Shown: piece after piece, positions 24,003 through 33,351 of the stretch
Layout of the letters: each line of letters opens with the position of its first letter
Numbering within the stretch: the first letter of the stretch is position 1
DNA from: Hyphomicrobiales bacterium
GTDB taxonomy: Bacteria > Pseudomonadota > Alphaproteobacteria > Rhizobiales > Aestuariivirgaceae
Direction: 5' to 3'
NCBI GenBank assembly: GCA_025359215.1
Contig: JANYHE010000015.1
Coordinates: 1 to 51,302, forward strand
Length of the DNA: 51,302 nt
Position numbers and translations under genes: made by a program
The notes under the pieces: generated by a model
What the model was told of the DNA's origin: nothing
What the model saw: only the letters and a program-made list of their open reading frames with translations
Database searches by the model: none

Positions 24003-24266
24003 ATGGAAACGCGTGACATGGTGCGCATGGCCAATCAAATGGCGGCTTTCTTTAAATCTTATGGCGATGTTGAAGGCACGAAGGATTTGGCTAGTCATAT
24101 CAATAGTTTCTGGGAACCGCGGATGCGGAAAATGTTTTTTGACTATATCGCGCAAGGTGGAAAAGAATTTGAGCCAATGGTGATTGCGGCCGCTGCACAA
24201 GTGAGAAAGCCCACAAACCACGCGGCCAATCAATCGAGTTTGCCGCAACACGGCGAAGAAAGCTGA
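24003..24266 (+). CDS. fdsD: formate dehydrogenase delta subunit
   Basis: This 87-residue FdsD family protein has METRDMVRMANQMAAFFKSY, then HINSFWEPRMRKMFFDYI, the recognisable W-x-P-R-M core. The protein is needed for maturation or assembly of Fds-type formate dehydrogenases and is not part of the electron path. It starts two bases after the fdhD stop and closes the fdsGBACD operon. A hairpin terminator follows within 45 bases. Confidence 0.92.
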   Translation: METRDMVRMANQMAAFFKSYGDVEGTKDLASHINSFWEPRMRKMFFDYIAQGGKEFEPMVIAAAAQVRKPTNHAANQSSLPQHGEES

Positions 24267-24272
24267 TGCAGC

Positions 24273-24950
24273 TTAGCGCAAATTCAGAATCTCGTTCGCA
24301 ACGAGTTTTTGCAACTCCCATAAATTTTCATCGCGAATGCCGAGCTGTTCCAAGTGGCTCACTGTGTGGTAAAGGTATTCCGATCCAGAACCCCAATGGC
24401 CAGCGGCTTGTGCTAAAATTTTGGCAACTTCAGTAAGGGGCAAATTACCGCGATAACTGTGACCGCTTTGGCTTGCAACAAACGCCAAAGCCTTGAATAC
24501 TCCTTTTTTTGTTTCTACGTTCAACCACAGGGGCGTATTGGTCGAAGGCTTATAGGTCATTTCGCGGAATAACAATTTTTCAAGCTGATCAAATCGTTTT
24601 TCCTCTGACAAATCGTAAACCACGCCTTCGCAGGACCCGCCTTGGTCAAGTGCCATCATTAATCCCGGCAAGGCCCGCGTGCCGCGCCAACGGTCAATTT
24701 GCATGCAGAAGGAACGATGCCATCCATTCAGAATTGCGTGGTGCTGATGAAGCACTTCAAACTCAGGCTTCCAAATCAACGAGCCGTAGGCAAATACACG
24801 AAGTGGGAAATTTCCCAATTCTTCAAGCAGACGCTCTGTATACTGATGAAAATCTGCGTCATCCATTTCTTGGAGTTCAGGATGAGGCCCATCGTCCGGC
24901 TCAATTCTTTGAACTTTCGCAACAAGCTCTGCCGTCAAGGCCATCGTCAT
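24273..24950 (-). CDS. ChaC-type gamma-glutamylcyclotransferase
   Basis: This 225-residue protein has the ChaC signature VFAYGSLIWKPEFE (substrate-binding YGSL loop) and a downstream FDQLEKLLFREM region carrying the catalytic glutamate area. ChaC enzymes split the gamma-glutamyl bond of glutathione to give 5-oxoproline and Cys-Gly. The ATG overlaps the stop of the upstream helix-turn-helix gene by ATGA, so the two are cotranscribed. Its 3' end, convergent with fdsD, holds a hairpin that can terminate the fds transcript. Confidence 0.88.
   Translation of the reverse strand: MTMALTAELVAKVQRIEPDDGPHPELQEMDDADFHQYTERLLEELGNFPLRVFAYGSLIWKPEFEVLHQHHAILNGWHRSFCMQIDRWRGTRALPGLMMALDQGGSCEGVVYDLSEEKRFDQLEKLLFREMTYKPSTNTPLWLNVETKKGVFKALAFVASQSGHSYRGNLPLTEVAKILAQAAGHWGSGSEYLYHTVSHLEQLGIRDENLWELQKLVANEILNLR
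24291..24310 (+). terminator. intrinsic terminator of the fds operon
   Basis: CTCGTT-CGC-AACGAG followed by TTTTT on the plus strand, 25 bases after the fdsD stop. The stem is six perfect pairs with a three-base loop. It lies within the last codons of the convergent ChaC gene, so it serves the plus-strand transcript only. Confidence 0.7.
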
Positions 24951-25693
24951 TTGATCAACATCACAAAGGGCTCTTCGATGGCGCGTTTGAGGAGAGCTTG
25001 ATAGCGACCAAACACGGGAGACTCTGGTGCAACTTTTCCAAACTGAAGTTCATTTTCAAAATTTTTCACCGGAACCAAAACCAACGGTGTTGAAACTGGC
25101 GTGAGCAATGTGCCGCGCCCCGATTGCAATGTGGTGATGAGACCATACATTTCGCCAGAGATCATCGGGCGCGAAAGAATGATGAGGCGATATTGGCCCA
25201 TCTTGTTGGTTACCAGATAGATGTAGCCAGACTGATGCGGAACCGACACCGAGCCATCTTGCTTAAACTGCGCATCAATGCGTTCAGACTCACGAAACAC
25301 CAAATGAGAAAGCGCTGAGTCCCATTTTATTTCGGTCAAATAGCTGTAGATTCCGGCGGGATCACTGAAAGAAGCACGCAGCGTAAGATAGTCCCCTTCC
25401 AACCAGGAAACGGCGGGCCGCGAATAGGAGCCGAGCGATTGCGGTGCCAAGGCTGCTTCGCTGATGGCTTGCGTTTTAACTTTGCGCAAGGGCAGCAGCA
25501 AGGCTTCTTCAATGCGCACCACGGTGGCCAAGGTGAAGGGGCGTTGGCCCGACAAGGCCTTCTCGATGGTTGAAAGGCTGATTTTGGCCTTATCGGCCAA
25601 ATGTTGGCGGGTGAGCCTGCGCCGCGCCAATTCCTCACGGATCACGCTGCTGATGGCGCGGTTTTCTTCGGCTGAAAGGTCGTCGTCGCTCAT
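24947..25693 (-). CDS. helix-turn-helix transcriptional regulator
   Basis: This 248-residue protein has an XRE/Cro-type helix-turn-helix at about residues 15-65 (EELARRRLTRQHLADKAKIS, STIEKALSGQRPF). A C-terminal domain of about 170 residues (from WLEGDYLTLRASF) looks like a beta-rich ligand or signalling domain. The ATG at 25693 (MSDDDLSAEENRA) is preferred; the frame extends upstream but overlaps the divergent leader region. It is coupled to the ChaC gene by ATGA. Target and signal cannot be read from sequence. Confidence 0.78.
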   Translation of the reverse strand: MSDDDLSAEENRAISSVIREELARRRLTRQHLADKAKISLSTIEKALSGQRPFTLATVVRIEEALLLPLRKVKTQAISEAALAPQSLGSYSRPAVSWLEGDYLTLRASFSDPAGIYSYLTEIKWDSALSHLVFRESERIDAQFKQDGSVSVPHQSGYIYLVTNKMGQYRLIILSRPMISGEMYGLITTLQSGRGTLLTPVSTPLVLVPVKNFENELQFGKVAPESPVFGRYQALLKRAIEEPFVMLIK

Positions 25694-25853
25694 CTGTCCG
25701 GTTCCCGCACAAAACCGTACAATTCCATAAAGAGCCGTGATGAGCAAGGAGGAAGCTTGCCAAAGAATGACGGTCTTCACATTGGCGGCGCATTATGAAG
25801 ATGCCGTAATGTTTGAAGTGTCGGGGCACGACAACTTTAACTGGAGGAACACC

Positions 25854-28037
25854 GTGAACGCTATCTCGCTGCATCGCAGCTCAAATTATTTTACGAAAAC
25901 ACTGGTCACCATTATCAGCGCCATATCCATGCTGGGGTCAGCATTGGCGCTGGATGCAAAGCCAAATCTGGTCACTCCCAATGATATGCAATCCGGTGGG
26001 TTGCTTTTGAAATCATCCGAAGCTGGAAAATATTTGGAAGCGCCGCGTGTCGCGACCGACTTCACCGTCACCGTTTCAGGCCCCACCGCCCGCACGGTGG
26101 TGACACAACAATTCAACAATCCATCCGATGGTTGGGTGGAAGGGGTTTATGTTTTTCCGCTGCCGGAAAATTCTGCCGTTGACACTTTGAAAATTGTTTC
26201 CGGCACCCGGGTGATTGTGGGTGAGGTGAAAGAAAAGCAAGAAGCCAAAGTGATTTATGAGACCGCCAAGAATAATGGTGAGGCCGCTTCATTGCTGGAA
26301 CAAAACCGCCCCAACATGTTCACAAACTCGGTTGCCAATATTGGCCCGCATGAAAAAGTTGTGGTGCAAATTGAATATCAGCAAACCATAGCCCAAACAG
26401 CTGGCACTTATAATTTGCGGCTGCCGCTGGTTGTGGCCCCGCGCTATAATCCTCAAACGATTGTACAGACAGTTGATTTTGGCGCGAAAGGTTTGGGCAC
26501 AACAAAAACTGTGGCCCCAACACTGCCTGTGATGGACCCCGCCCTTGATGCACCCGCTAATCCGGTATCAATCACTGTTCATCTTGATGCTGGTTTCGCA
26601 TTGGGTGATGTGAAAAGTGCATTTCATAAAATCGACGTGATTGATAAGGGAGCCAATGCGCGTGAAATTTCGCTCAGTGGTGTTGTTCCTGCCGACAAAG
26701 ATTTTGAGCTCACATGGACTGCCGCTGGTGCTGCTCCACAGGCGGGTTTGTTTACAGAGACAATCAACGGCCACGACTATCTGCTCGGCTTTGTGACGCC
26801 TCCCACTGTTACTGCAACAACCAATCATCCCCGTGAGATTACCTTCGTGATTGATAATTCAGGCTCTATGGATGGCGCTTCGATGCCACAAGCCAAAGAC
26901 AGTTTGCTATATGGTTTAGCTCAACTGAAACCGACAGATCGGTTCAATGTCATTCGTTTTGATGACACGATGGATAATTTGTTTGGTGCTCCAGTTCAAG
27001 CCACTGAAGGTAAGATTGCTGAAGCCAAGGCCTTTGTTTCTAACTTGCAAGCCAGCGGCGGCACAGAAATGATTCCCCCGATGAAGGCTGCCTTGATGGA
27101 TGAAAACCCATTGGACAAAAATTATTTACGCCAAATCGTGTTTATCACTGATGGTTCGATTGGGAATGAACAAGAATTGTTTGACACCATTGCTAAAGGC
27201 CGTGGGCGCACCCGCGTGTTCATGGTGGGGATTGGCTCTGCCCCTAATACTTATTTGATGACGCGCGCTGCTGAATTGGGACGTGGCACCTTCACACAAA
27301 TTGGAGATGGTGTGCAGCTGATGCCACGCATGACAGAGTTGTTCAGCAAAATTGGAAACCCCGTGGTGACTGATTTGAAAGCGCAATTGTTTGGTTCAAC
27401 TGCCGAAATCACACCGAATGATTTGCCTGATCTTTATCAAGGTGAGCCTGTGATGTTGATGGCGGATTCTGCAAAGCTCAGTGGTGTGTTAAAAATCACG
27501 GGCAAAATAGGCGACACCCCATGGGAAGTAAAGTTGCCGCTTGCTAACGCAGCACAGGGCACAGGCGTTTCCAAACTTTGGGCGCGTCGCAAGATTGCTG
27601 AAATCGAAGTGGCCACAACGCTGGGTGCAATGGATCAAGCTGCTGCTGATAAGGCGGTGTTGAAAGTGGCCTTGGAACATCAGTTGGTTTCCAGCCAAAC
27701 CAGCTTGGTGGCCGTTGATAAATCACCAAAGCGCCCAGCAGGTTATAAGCTGACGCGTGCCGATGTGCCGTTGATGTTGCCTGCCGGTTGGGTGTTTGAA
27801 AGTGTGTTTGGTGATGCGGCACCAGCTGCTGATGCTCCGCATACGGATCAAAAAGCTGAAGCTGAATTCCTGCAGCTTGCCAAGATGGAAGCACCTGCCA
27901 CGCCAGCACCGAACGCCCCTGTGAGTTTGCCACAGACAGCGACTTACGGAGAGTTGATGGCGATGCTTGGTTTTATCCTCGCCTTGCTGGCTCTCGCAAT
28001 TCAGCTTTTTGCACGCCGTGAAAAGGCATTGGCATGA
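25854..28037 (+). CDS. sortase-anchored VIT/VWA-domain surface protein
   Basis: This 727-residue protein has a signal peptide (hydrophobic TLVTIISAISMLGSALALD near residue 15-34) and a VIT domain (about 60-180, containing EGVYVFPLPENSAVDTL). A von Willebrand A domain follows with MIDAS motif DNSGSMDG near 333, and a C-terminal sorting signal has LPQTA near 691 followed by a membrane helix and RREKA. This is the layout of proteobacterial sortase target proteins encoded next to their sortase. The GTG at 25854 is chosen because GGAGG lies six bases before it; the frame is open further upstream but lacks a signal. The sortase gene overlaps its stop. Confidence 0.85.
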   Translation: MNAISLHRSSNYFTKTLVTIISAISMLGSALALDAKPNLVTPNDMQSGGLLLKSSEAGKYLEAPRVATDFTVTVSGPTARTVVTQQFNNPSDGWVEGVYVFPLPENSAVDTLKIVSGTRVIVGEVKEKQEAKVIYETAKNNGEAASLLEQNRPNMFTNSVANIGPHEKVVVQIEYQQTIAQTAGTYNLRLPLVVAPRYNPQTIVQTVDFGAKGLGTTKTVAPTLPVMDPALDAPANPVSITVHLDAGFALGDVKSAFHKIDVIDKGANAREISLSGVVPADKDFELTWTAAGAAPQAGLFTETINGHDYLLGFVTPPTVTATTNHPREITFVIDNSGSMDGASMPQAKDSLLYGLAQLKPTDRFNVIRFDDTMDNLFGAPVQATEGKIAEAKAFVSNLQASGGTEMIPPMKAALMDENPLDKNYLRQIVFITDGSIGNEQELFDTIAKGRGRTRVFMVGIGSAPNTYLMTRAAELGRGTFTQIGDGVQLMPRMTELFSKIGNPVVTDLKAQLFGSTAEITPNDLPDLYQGEPVMLMADSAKLSGVLKITGKIGDTPWEVKLPLANAAQGTGVSKLWARRKIAEIEVATTLGAMDQAAADKAVLKVALEHQLVSSQTSLVAVDKSPKRPAGYKLTRADVPLMLPAGWVFESVFGDAAPAADAPHTDQKAEAEFLQLAKMEAPATPAPNAPVSLPQTATYGELMAMLGFILALLALAIQLFARREKALA

Positions 28038-28645
28038 GCATGATGTCCGTCACTTCTATTGCTCCGACGCGGTTTACGCGTCGGGGTGCTTTAAATCTAA
28101 TTTCTGCATTGCTGTTATTTTCTTCAGTGCTCCTGTTCGGCAACAGTCTTTACATTTATGCAAAAGCCCAATTGGCACAGGTTTTGTTGGAACGCGCGTT
28201 TTCGCAAAGCTTGATCACGGGCAAGCCTGTGAAAGCTTGGAGCTGGGCCGATACTTATCCTGTGGCGCGAATTTCAATTGATCGCATCGGTGCTGAAGCC
28301 ATTGTGTTGCAGGGCGCATCAGGTGAGGCACTGGCTTTTGGCCCGGCATTGCTCAACGAAACTTCGCGGCCCGGGACACGTGGCACATCGGTGATTGCGG
28401 CGCATCGCGATACACATTTTGCATTTTTACAAAATGTGAAAGTGGGTGATTTGATCAAGGTCACGCGTGATGATGGTTTAGAGTTTGTCTATCGCGCTTT
28501 GTCCATGCGGGTGGTTGACGCCAATAACTCTGGCATTGATCGGCACGCTGCAGGATTTCATTTGGTGCTCAGCACATGCTATCCATTCGACGCTATCACC
28601 CACGGCACGCAACGCTATTTGGTAGAGGCGGAGCTGGTGCGGTGA
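28034..28645 (+). CDS. proteobacterial class sortase
   Basis: This 203-residue transpeptidase has one N-terminal membrane anchor (about 18-42) and the sortase triad H124 (AAHRDTHF), C182 (LVLSTCYPF) and R194 (TQRYLV). It would cut the sorting signal of the preceding VIT/VWA protein. Its ATG overlaps the stop of that gene by four bases, a strong sign of a dedicated enzyme-substrate pair. In Gram-negative bacteria the acceptor is unknown; inner membrane or periplasmic attachment is inferred. Confidence 0.9.
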   Translation: MSMMSVTSIAPTRFTRRGALNLISALLLFSSVLLFGNSLYIYAKAQLAQVLLERAFSQSLITGKPVKAWSWADTYPVARISIDRIGAEAIVLQGASGEALAFGPALLNETSRPGTRGTSVIAAHRDTHFAFLQNVKVGDLIKVTRDDGLEFVYRALSMRVVDANNSGIDRHAAGFHLVLSTCYPFDAITHGTQRYLVEAELVR

Positions 28646-29101
28646 CTAACGCTTCCGCCTCGCCTTAGGCAGTTTCCAAATGTGATGCACCAATTCCTCA
28701 ACCTTTATGCCCTCTTCGGTATAGGCATCATTTTCAACGCTAATGCCGGCTTGGCGCACGGTTTCTGGAGTTCCTGAAACCAGGGGGTGCCACCATGCCA
28801 AGCCTAAGCCTTCATCCAAGCGGCGATAGGCGCAGGTTTCTGGCAACCAGCCGAGCTCGGCCACATTTTTGGCGGTAAGGGTGACGCAGTCCGGCACTAT
28901 TTTTGCGCGGTTTACATAATCCGTACACTGACAAGTTCCGATGTCGAGCAATTTGCAAGCGGCTCTTGTGTATAAAAACTCGCCCGTGTCTTCATCTTCC
29001 AATTTGTTTAAGCAGCAGCGGCCACAGCCATCGCACAGGCTTTCCCATTCGGTCGGAGTCATTTCAGCGAGGGTTTTGGTCTTCCAGAAAGGTTCAATCA
29101 T
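28646..29101 (-). CDS. ycgN: YcgN/UPF0260 cysteine-cluster protein
   Basis: This 151-residue protein has the family motif [21 protein letters not shown] at its start (three residues longer than the CxxCxxCC core), further cysteines in [14 protein letters not shown] and [18 protein letters not shown]. The family is thought to bind a metal, but its role is not established. It is convergent with the sortase gene, the stops being adjacent, and divergent from the penicillin-binding protein gene. Confidence 0.9.
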   Translation of the reverse strand: MIEPFWKTKTLAEMTPTEWESLCDGCGRCCLNKLEDEDTGEFLYTRAACKLLDIGTCQCTDYVNRAKIVPDCVTLTAKNVAELGWLPETCAYRRLDEGLGLAWWHPLVSGTPETVRQAGISVENDAYTEEGIKVEELVHHIWKLPKARRKR

Positions 29102-29198
29102 TTGTTTTCTCTAGCAACTCATCTGGATTTTGACAAATTTGCTCTGTAACTTGCTTCTCAATCTTATTCGGCTTAATTCGGAGCCGAAATCATTTTTG

Positions 29199-31550
29199 GT
29201 GTCCGTGAAAAAGCTACCCACCCATAATTTTATCTACCGGGCCATCTGGACGGCTGATTCTTATGTCAGCACCGGATTGTTTGAGCTTTGGGATATGCTG
29301 AAACGGGCGGGTTCGGCCTATTCATCATTCCTCTATCGTTGGTTTCGCATTTCGGGGCCAAAGCGCTTCTTGATTGATCTGATCGATGATTTCTTCACGT
29401 TTGGTGTGGTGGCCGCCTTTGCTTTGCTGGCTTTTGCGCTGCCTCCGTTTGCCGATACGGGCGATGTGTGGAACCGGGGTCGTGAATATGCCATCACATT
29501 CACCGATGCGGCGGGGCATATTATCGGCCAGCGTGGCATTCGGCAGAATGATGCTATTCCGCTGGATGAAATTCCACCGGTTTTGGTCAAGGCCGTATTG
29601 GCCACTGAAGATGCGCGTTTTTATGATCATTTTGGTGTGGATATTATTGGCACTGTGCGGGCCATTGTGCGCAATGCGCGGGCCAATGGCGTGAAGCAAG
29701 GTGGTTCCTCAATCACGCAGCAAGTGGCCAAGAACCTGTTTTTGTCACCTGAAAAAACCATCCGCCGCAAAGTGAATGAAGCCTTCTTGTCACTTTGGAT
29801 TGAAGCCCGATTAACCAAGAATGAAATCTTGAAGCTTTATTTGGATCGCTCTTATTTGGGTGGCGGTAACTATGGTGTTGAGGCGGCATCACAGTTTTAT
29901 TTCGGAAAATCTGTGCGTGATATTAACTTATCAGAGTCTGCTGTTCTGGCTGGGCTTTTCAAAGCGCCGACCAATTATGCGCCACATAAAAATCCTGAGG
30001 CGTCCAAAGTGCGCACCAACGTTGTTCTGTTCCGCATGTTGGATGCAGGCTTCATTAATCAGGGTGAACTTTTACAAGCCCGCCGCGCACCAGCGCAAAT
30101 TGTGCAGCAGAGCATTACAGCCAGCCCCAACTGGTTTCTGGATTATGCCTATCAAGATGCTTTGGATGTGATGGAGCAACAGGGGCTGAAGAGCGAATAT
30201 GTGGTTGAAGTGAAGACCACCATTAATTCAAAGCTGCAAGATGCCAGCCAAGCCATTTTAAACGACGTGGTCGATAATCAAGGCCCTGACGGAAATTTCA
30301 GCCAAGCGTCATCCATTACCTTGGCACCCGATGGCGCTGTGCGGGCGATTGTGGGCGGGCGCGAATATGAAGACAGCCAATTCAATCGCGCCATCACCGC
30401 CAAGCGCCAAGTGGGTTCATCGTTCAAACCCTTTGTTTATCTCACGGCCCTTGAAAACGGTTATACACGGGACACGAAAGTGCAAGATGGCACGGCCTGT
30501 GTGGGCAATTGGTGCGTGCATAATTATAACGCAGAATCATTTGGCACAGTGCCACTGTGGGAGGCGCTGGCCCACTCAATCAATACAGTAGCAGTGAAGC
30601 TCATGGTCGAGGTGGGTCGAAAGAATGTCGAGGCCACTGCTCACCGTGTCGGCATCACCGGGCAAATTGACCCCTACCCCACAATGGCGATTGGTACGAG
30701 TTCTTTAACGCTGATTGACATGGCCACGGGTTATGCCACGTTTGCCGCTGGCGGAAAATTAGCTCATCCTTATGCGGTTTTAGAAATCCACAAACCCAAT
30801 GGCCAATTGCTCTACAGCCACGCAACAAATGAGCGCGATGCACCGCAAGTTGACCCCTACGACAAAGTCGCTGAACTCAATTCCATGATGCATGATGTTG
30901 TTATGTCTGGCACCGCCACGCGAGCGCAGTTGGGTTATGCGCCCGTGGCTGGCAAGACGGGCACCAACGCCAATTACCGTGATGCGTGGTTTTTTGGTTT
31001 CACCGCCCATAACGTGACGGGCGTGTGGGTGGGCAATGATGATAACACACCTATGAGTGGCACCAAGGCCAATGCTGTCACCGGCGGCCGCGTTCCCGCG
31101 CCGGCATGGAAGCGAATTATGGATGTGGCCGAAATTGGGTTGCCACCAGCGGGCCTGCCCGGTGTGCCCCTTGATGCAAGTTATACACCGCCGCCCGCTT
31201 CAATTCCTGACGTTGCATTGGCAACTGGTGTTCCGGTTGCAACCGCGGTTGATGTTTCTAAGCCGCCAGCTGCAGCCGCTGAGCCTAATCTAGATGAAGT
31301 GCCAGCTTACGCAGATGCGGGCGATGGGGGTGCAAAAGACGTTTTGAATGGTATGTTTGATTTGTTCCAAAATGTGGACGATACTGCGCCCGTGCACCCG
31401 ACTGTAAAGCGTGTTGTGACCGCTGCGCCACCGCTGGTGTTGCCCAAGGCAAATACCACGGCGAAAAAGCAGCCCAATTTCTTTGAGCGTTTGTTTGGTC
31501 GAAACAAGAAACCACAACAGAAAAAGCCAACGACTGTTTTTGGTTTTTAA
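29199..31550 (+). CDS. bifunctional penicillin-binding protein (class A, GT51 plus transpeptidase)
   Basis: The protein polymerises glycan strands and crosslinks peptides at the inner membrane. After a membrane segment (VVAAFALLAFALPPF) comes the GT51 domain with ATEDARFYDHFGVD (catalytic glutamate) and GGSSITQQVAKNL. The transpeptidase has GSSFKP (serine nucleophile), SINTVAV and GKTGTN. The C-terminal tail is long, proline/alanine-rich and then basic. I propose the GTG at 29199; a start at 29130 is open but would leave only 28 bp to the divergent ycgN start and adds an atypical leader. GTG at 29205 is also possible. From 29199 the length is 783 residues. Confidence 0.88.
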   Translation: MSVKKLPTHNFIYRAIWTADSYVSTGLFELWDMLKRAGSAYSSFLYRWFRISGPKRFLIDLIDDFFTFGVVAAFALLAFALPPFADTGDVWNRGREYAITFTDAAGHIIGQRGIRQNDAIPLDEIPPVLVKAVLATEDARFYDHFGVDIIGTVRAIVRNARANGVKQGGSSITQQVAKNLFLSPEKTIRRKVNEAFLSLWIEARLTKNEILKLYLDRSYLGGGNYGVEAASQFYFGKSVRDINLSESAVLAGLFKAPTNYAPHKNPEASKVRTNVVLFRMLDAGFINQGELLQARRAPAQIVQQSITASPNWFLDYAYQDALDVMEQQGLKSEYVVEVKTTINSKLQDASQAILNDVVDNQGPDGNFSQASSITLAPDGAVRAIVGGREYEDSQFNRAITAKRQVGSSFKPFVYLTALENGYTRDTKVQDGTACVGNWCVHNYNAESFGTVPLWEALAHSINTVAVKLMVEVGRKNVEATAHRVGITGQIDPYPTMAIGTSSLTLIDMATGYATFAAGGKLAHPYAVLEIHKPNGQLLYSHATNERDAPQVDPYDKVAELNSMMHDVVMSGTATRAQLGYAPVAGKTGTNANYRDAWFFGFTAHNVTGVWVGNDDNTPMSGTKANAVTGGRVPAPAWKRIMDVAEIGLPPAGLPGVPLDASYTPPPASIPDVALATGVPVATAVDVSKPPAAAAEPNLDEVPAYADAGDGGAKDVLNGMFDLFQNVDDTAPVHPTVKRVVTAAPPLVLPKANTTAKKQPNFFERLFGRNKKPQQKKPTTVFGF

Positions 31551-31623
31551 GTCTTGTTTTTGCTGGACCAAATTTGGATAAGCTTTAAGTTGCGCCAACT
31601 TCACTCGGACCCTCTCATATTTC

Positions 31624-32160
31624 ATGCGCGTTTTTAGTTCTTCAGCTTTTGCGATTTTCGGCGGTTTAGGCTTGGGAATATTCACGGCCATTTACGCATT
31701 GGGCTCATTTGGATTGAAGCCGGCTACAGGCAACCAGGGCTGGCAGGAATGGCGGTTGAGCGAAAATGATAGAATGCTGCCTTATTCACTCGGGCATTTT
31801 TTGGGCAGTGGCCAAGTGCCGCCCCCAAAAGCGGCGCGCTATTATGTTCGTGAGCGCGATGATGAAGGCAATGTGCTGAGCAGTGATTGTATTTTTGAAA
31901 TTTCTGGCCCTTCAACGCCAGCACGGTGGTGGTCGCTTTCGGTTGGGCAAAAGGAAGAGTCGGTCTTGTCGGCGGGGCAAGCCATGCTTGATAGTGCTGG
32001 CAATATAAGTGCTGTTGTCTCACGCCATCCATTGCCCGGCAATTGGTTGAAGCCACCTGATAGCGGCAGCTTCACGCTCACTTATATCGTGACAGAGCCG
32101 ATCAAACAAAAAGGCGATGCGACCCTTGTTCTGCCTCATGTCAAAAAGGCGGGGTGTTAA
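31624..32160 (+). CDS. DUF1214-type membrane-anchored protein
   Basis: This 178-residue protein has an N-terminal membrane segment (AFAIFGGLGLGIFTAIYALG), then a beta-rich domain with ARYYVRERDDEGNVL and SRHPLPGNWLKPPDSGSFTL. This is the DUF1214 pattern found in Rhizobiales next to a DUF1254 protein. No catalytic motif is evident. The next gene begins two bases after its stop, so they form a pair of unknown function, here after a cell-wall synthase gene. Confidence 0.75.
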   Translation: MRVFSSSAFAIFGGLGLGIFTAIYALGSFGLKPATGNQGWQEWRLSENDRMLPYSLGHFLGSGQVPPPKAARYYVRERDDEGNVLSSDCIFEISGPSTPARWWSLSVGQKEESVLSAGQAMLDSAGNISAVVSRHPLPGNWLKPPDSGSFTLTYIVTEPIKQKGDATLVLPHVKKAGC

Positions 32161-32162
32161 TC

Positions 32163-32726
32163 ATGGGCCGCTTGTTCTGGGTGGTGATGACGTTGCTCAT
32201 CGCGGTGGCAGCGCACATCACCTATGTGTTGTTTGAGCCTGGCCTCGTGTTTCAAAAGAAGCTCAATGCCTTAAGCGCTGCCAAACCTGACAATTCATTT
32301 TTCATTTTGCCCCATGAAGAACAATCACAACTTTTTCCCACAGCCACGGCCAATGATGTTGTGGGGGTTTGCAAATATGATTTGGATGCGGGCCGCGTGG
32401 TTCTTTCAGCCAAGTTGCCTCGCAGCTATTGGACGGTTTCGATTTACACAGATTCCGGTGCGCAGATTTATGCTTTGGATGATGTGCAGGCAGGCAGCAA
32501 CAGTTTTACAGTTGATCTGACACGGGCCAAAACTTTGCTGCAACAATTGCTGGCGAAGAATGATGGTGAAGATGGCGGCCAAATTGAAAATTTGGGTTGG
32601 AAAGTTGAATCAACCGAACGACGCGGTCTTGCGGTAATCTGGGTTCCGCTGAGCGACGTCTTAATGCGCGATGGTGTTGAAAAAACGATCAGAGAAAGTG
32701 ACTGCAAATTGAAAGCAGCCCAATGA
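32163..32726 (+). CDS. DUF1254-type membrane-anchored protein
   Basis: This 187-residue protein starts MGRLFWVVMTLLIAVAAHIT, an N-terminal membrane anchor. The domain after it contains NDVVGVCKYDLDAGRVVLSA, then PRSYWTVSIYTDSGAQIY and LAVIWVPLSDV. The ATG at 32163 is chosen over GTG at 32154, which overlaps the upstream stop. It partners the DUF1214 gene. Function is unknown; periplasmic or envelope location is inferred from the anchor. Confidence 0.75.
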   Translation: MGRLFWVVMTLLIAVAAHITYVLFEPGLVFQKKLNALSAAKPDNSFFILPHEEQSQLFPTATANDVVGVCKYDLDAGRVVLSAKLPRSYWTVSIYTDSGAQIYALDDVQAGSNSFTVDLTRAKTLLQQLLAKNDGEDGGQIENLGWKVESTERRGLAVIWVPLSDVLMRDGVEKTIRESDCKLKAAQ

Positions 32727-32730
32727 GTGG

Positions 32731-32940
32731 TTATTCAAATTCTTCAGCTAGAGCTTGATTTTGCCTGCTGGGCAAACGCCGCACTTGAAGTGGCGCTGCT
32801 TCAGTAGCGTCTATTAGGCGCTCATGGCGCACACCCGTGAAAATTAGAATTTGGGCCGAACCCAAAAACTCAGCATCCATTGGATTTCTATATTTCTGTT
32901 TCGGAAACGCAATAACCGCCGCCATCTCTATGCCTCTCAT
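32731..32940 (-). CDS. small hypothetical protein
   Basis: This 69-residue frame contains MAAVIAFPKQKYRNPMDAEF, a start seen in small rhizobial proteins, then ILIFTGVRHERL and an acidic end. A second ATG at 32925 gives the MAAVIAF start. I recognise no domain. It lies convergent with the DUF1254 gene and upstream of two other minus-strand genes after a 69 bp gap. Confidence 0.45.
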   Translation of the reverse strand: MRGIEMAAVIAFPKQKYRNPMDAEFLGSAQILIFTGVRHERLIDATEAAPLQVRRLPSRQNQALAEEFE

Positions 32941-33009
32941 CGCTACAGCGCGAATATGTCCTGCGCCGAAGCAGAATAAAGACGCACATGGTTAACAATC
33001 GCCTAAGGC

Positions 33010-33351
33010 CTAGATTATTTCTGGTTGGAGACCGGCAAAGCCGGTGCGATCTTCGATTTCAATGGCCCAAAGATCGGGATCTGATTTGCGGCGGCGCGCC
33101 ACAACGGCGCTCACCTGCTGCCAATCGCAGGGATTTTCAAATTCTAAAACGAAACGATGCGCACCCTGCTCATCGTGTGCTGGTCCTGGCGGCGGGGCCA
33201 AGAGGTGGTAACTGCCATCAAGATGGTTGACATAAATATAAATGGCACCCGCTTCTGCTGCGCCTTTGTGAATCACTGCGCCATATTTGCCTTCAACTTG
33301 GCAGCGCCTGAGAAAGGCTGCCACCCAGATTTCGCTTTTCAAGCGGGGCAT
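33010..33351 (-). CDS. DUF1491 family protein
   Basis: This 113-residue protein has the DUF1491 pattern: MPRLKSEIWVAAFLRRCQVE, then GAIYIYVNHLDGSYHLLAPP and the conserved DLWAIEIEDR near the C-terminus. The family is widespread in alphaproteobacteria and has no known activity. The ATG overlaps the stop of the peptidoglycan-binding protein gene (TAATG), so the two are coupled. A role linked to the cell envelope is context only. Confidence 0.85.
   Translation of the reverse strand: MPRLKSEIWVAAFLRRCQVEGKYGAVIHKGAAEAGAIYIYVNHLDGSYHLLAPPPGPAHDEQGAHRFVLEFENPCDWQQVSAVVARRRKSDPDLWAIEIEDRTGFAGLQPEII

Noticed and set aside
29130-29198. Upstream ATG start for the penicillin-binding protein
   Set aside because: It would leave only 28 bp for two divergent promoters, and the leader is not like the family; GTG at 29199 is preferred, though not proven.
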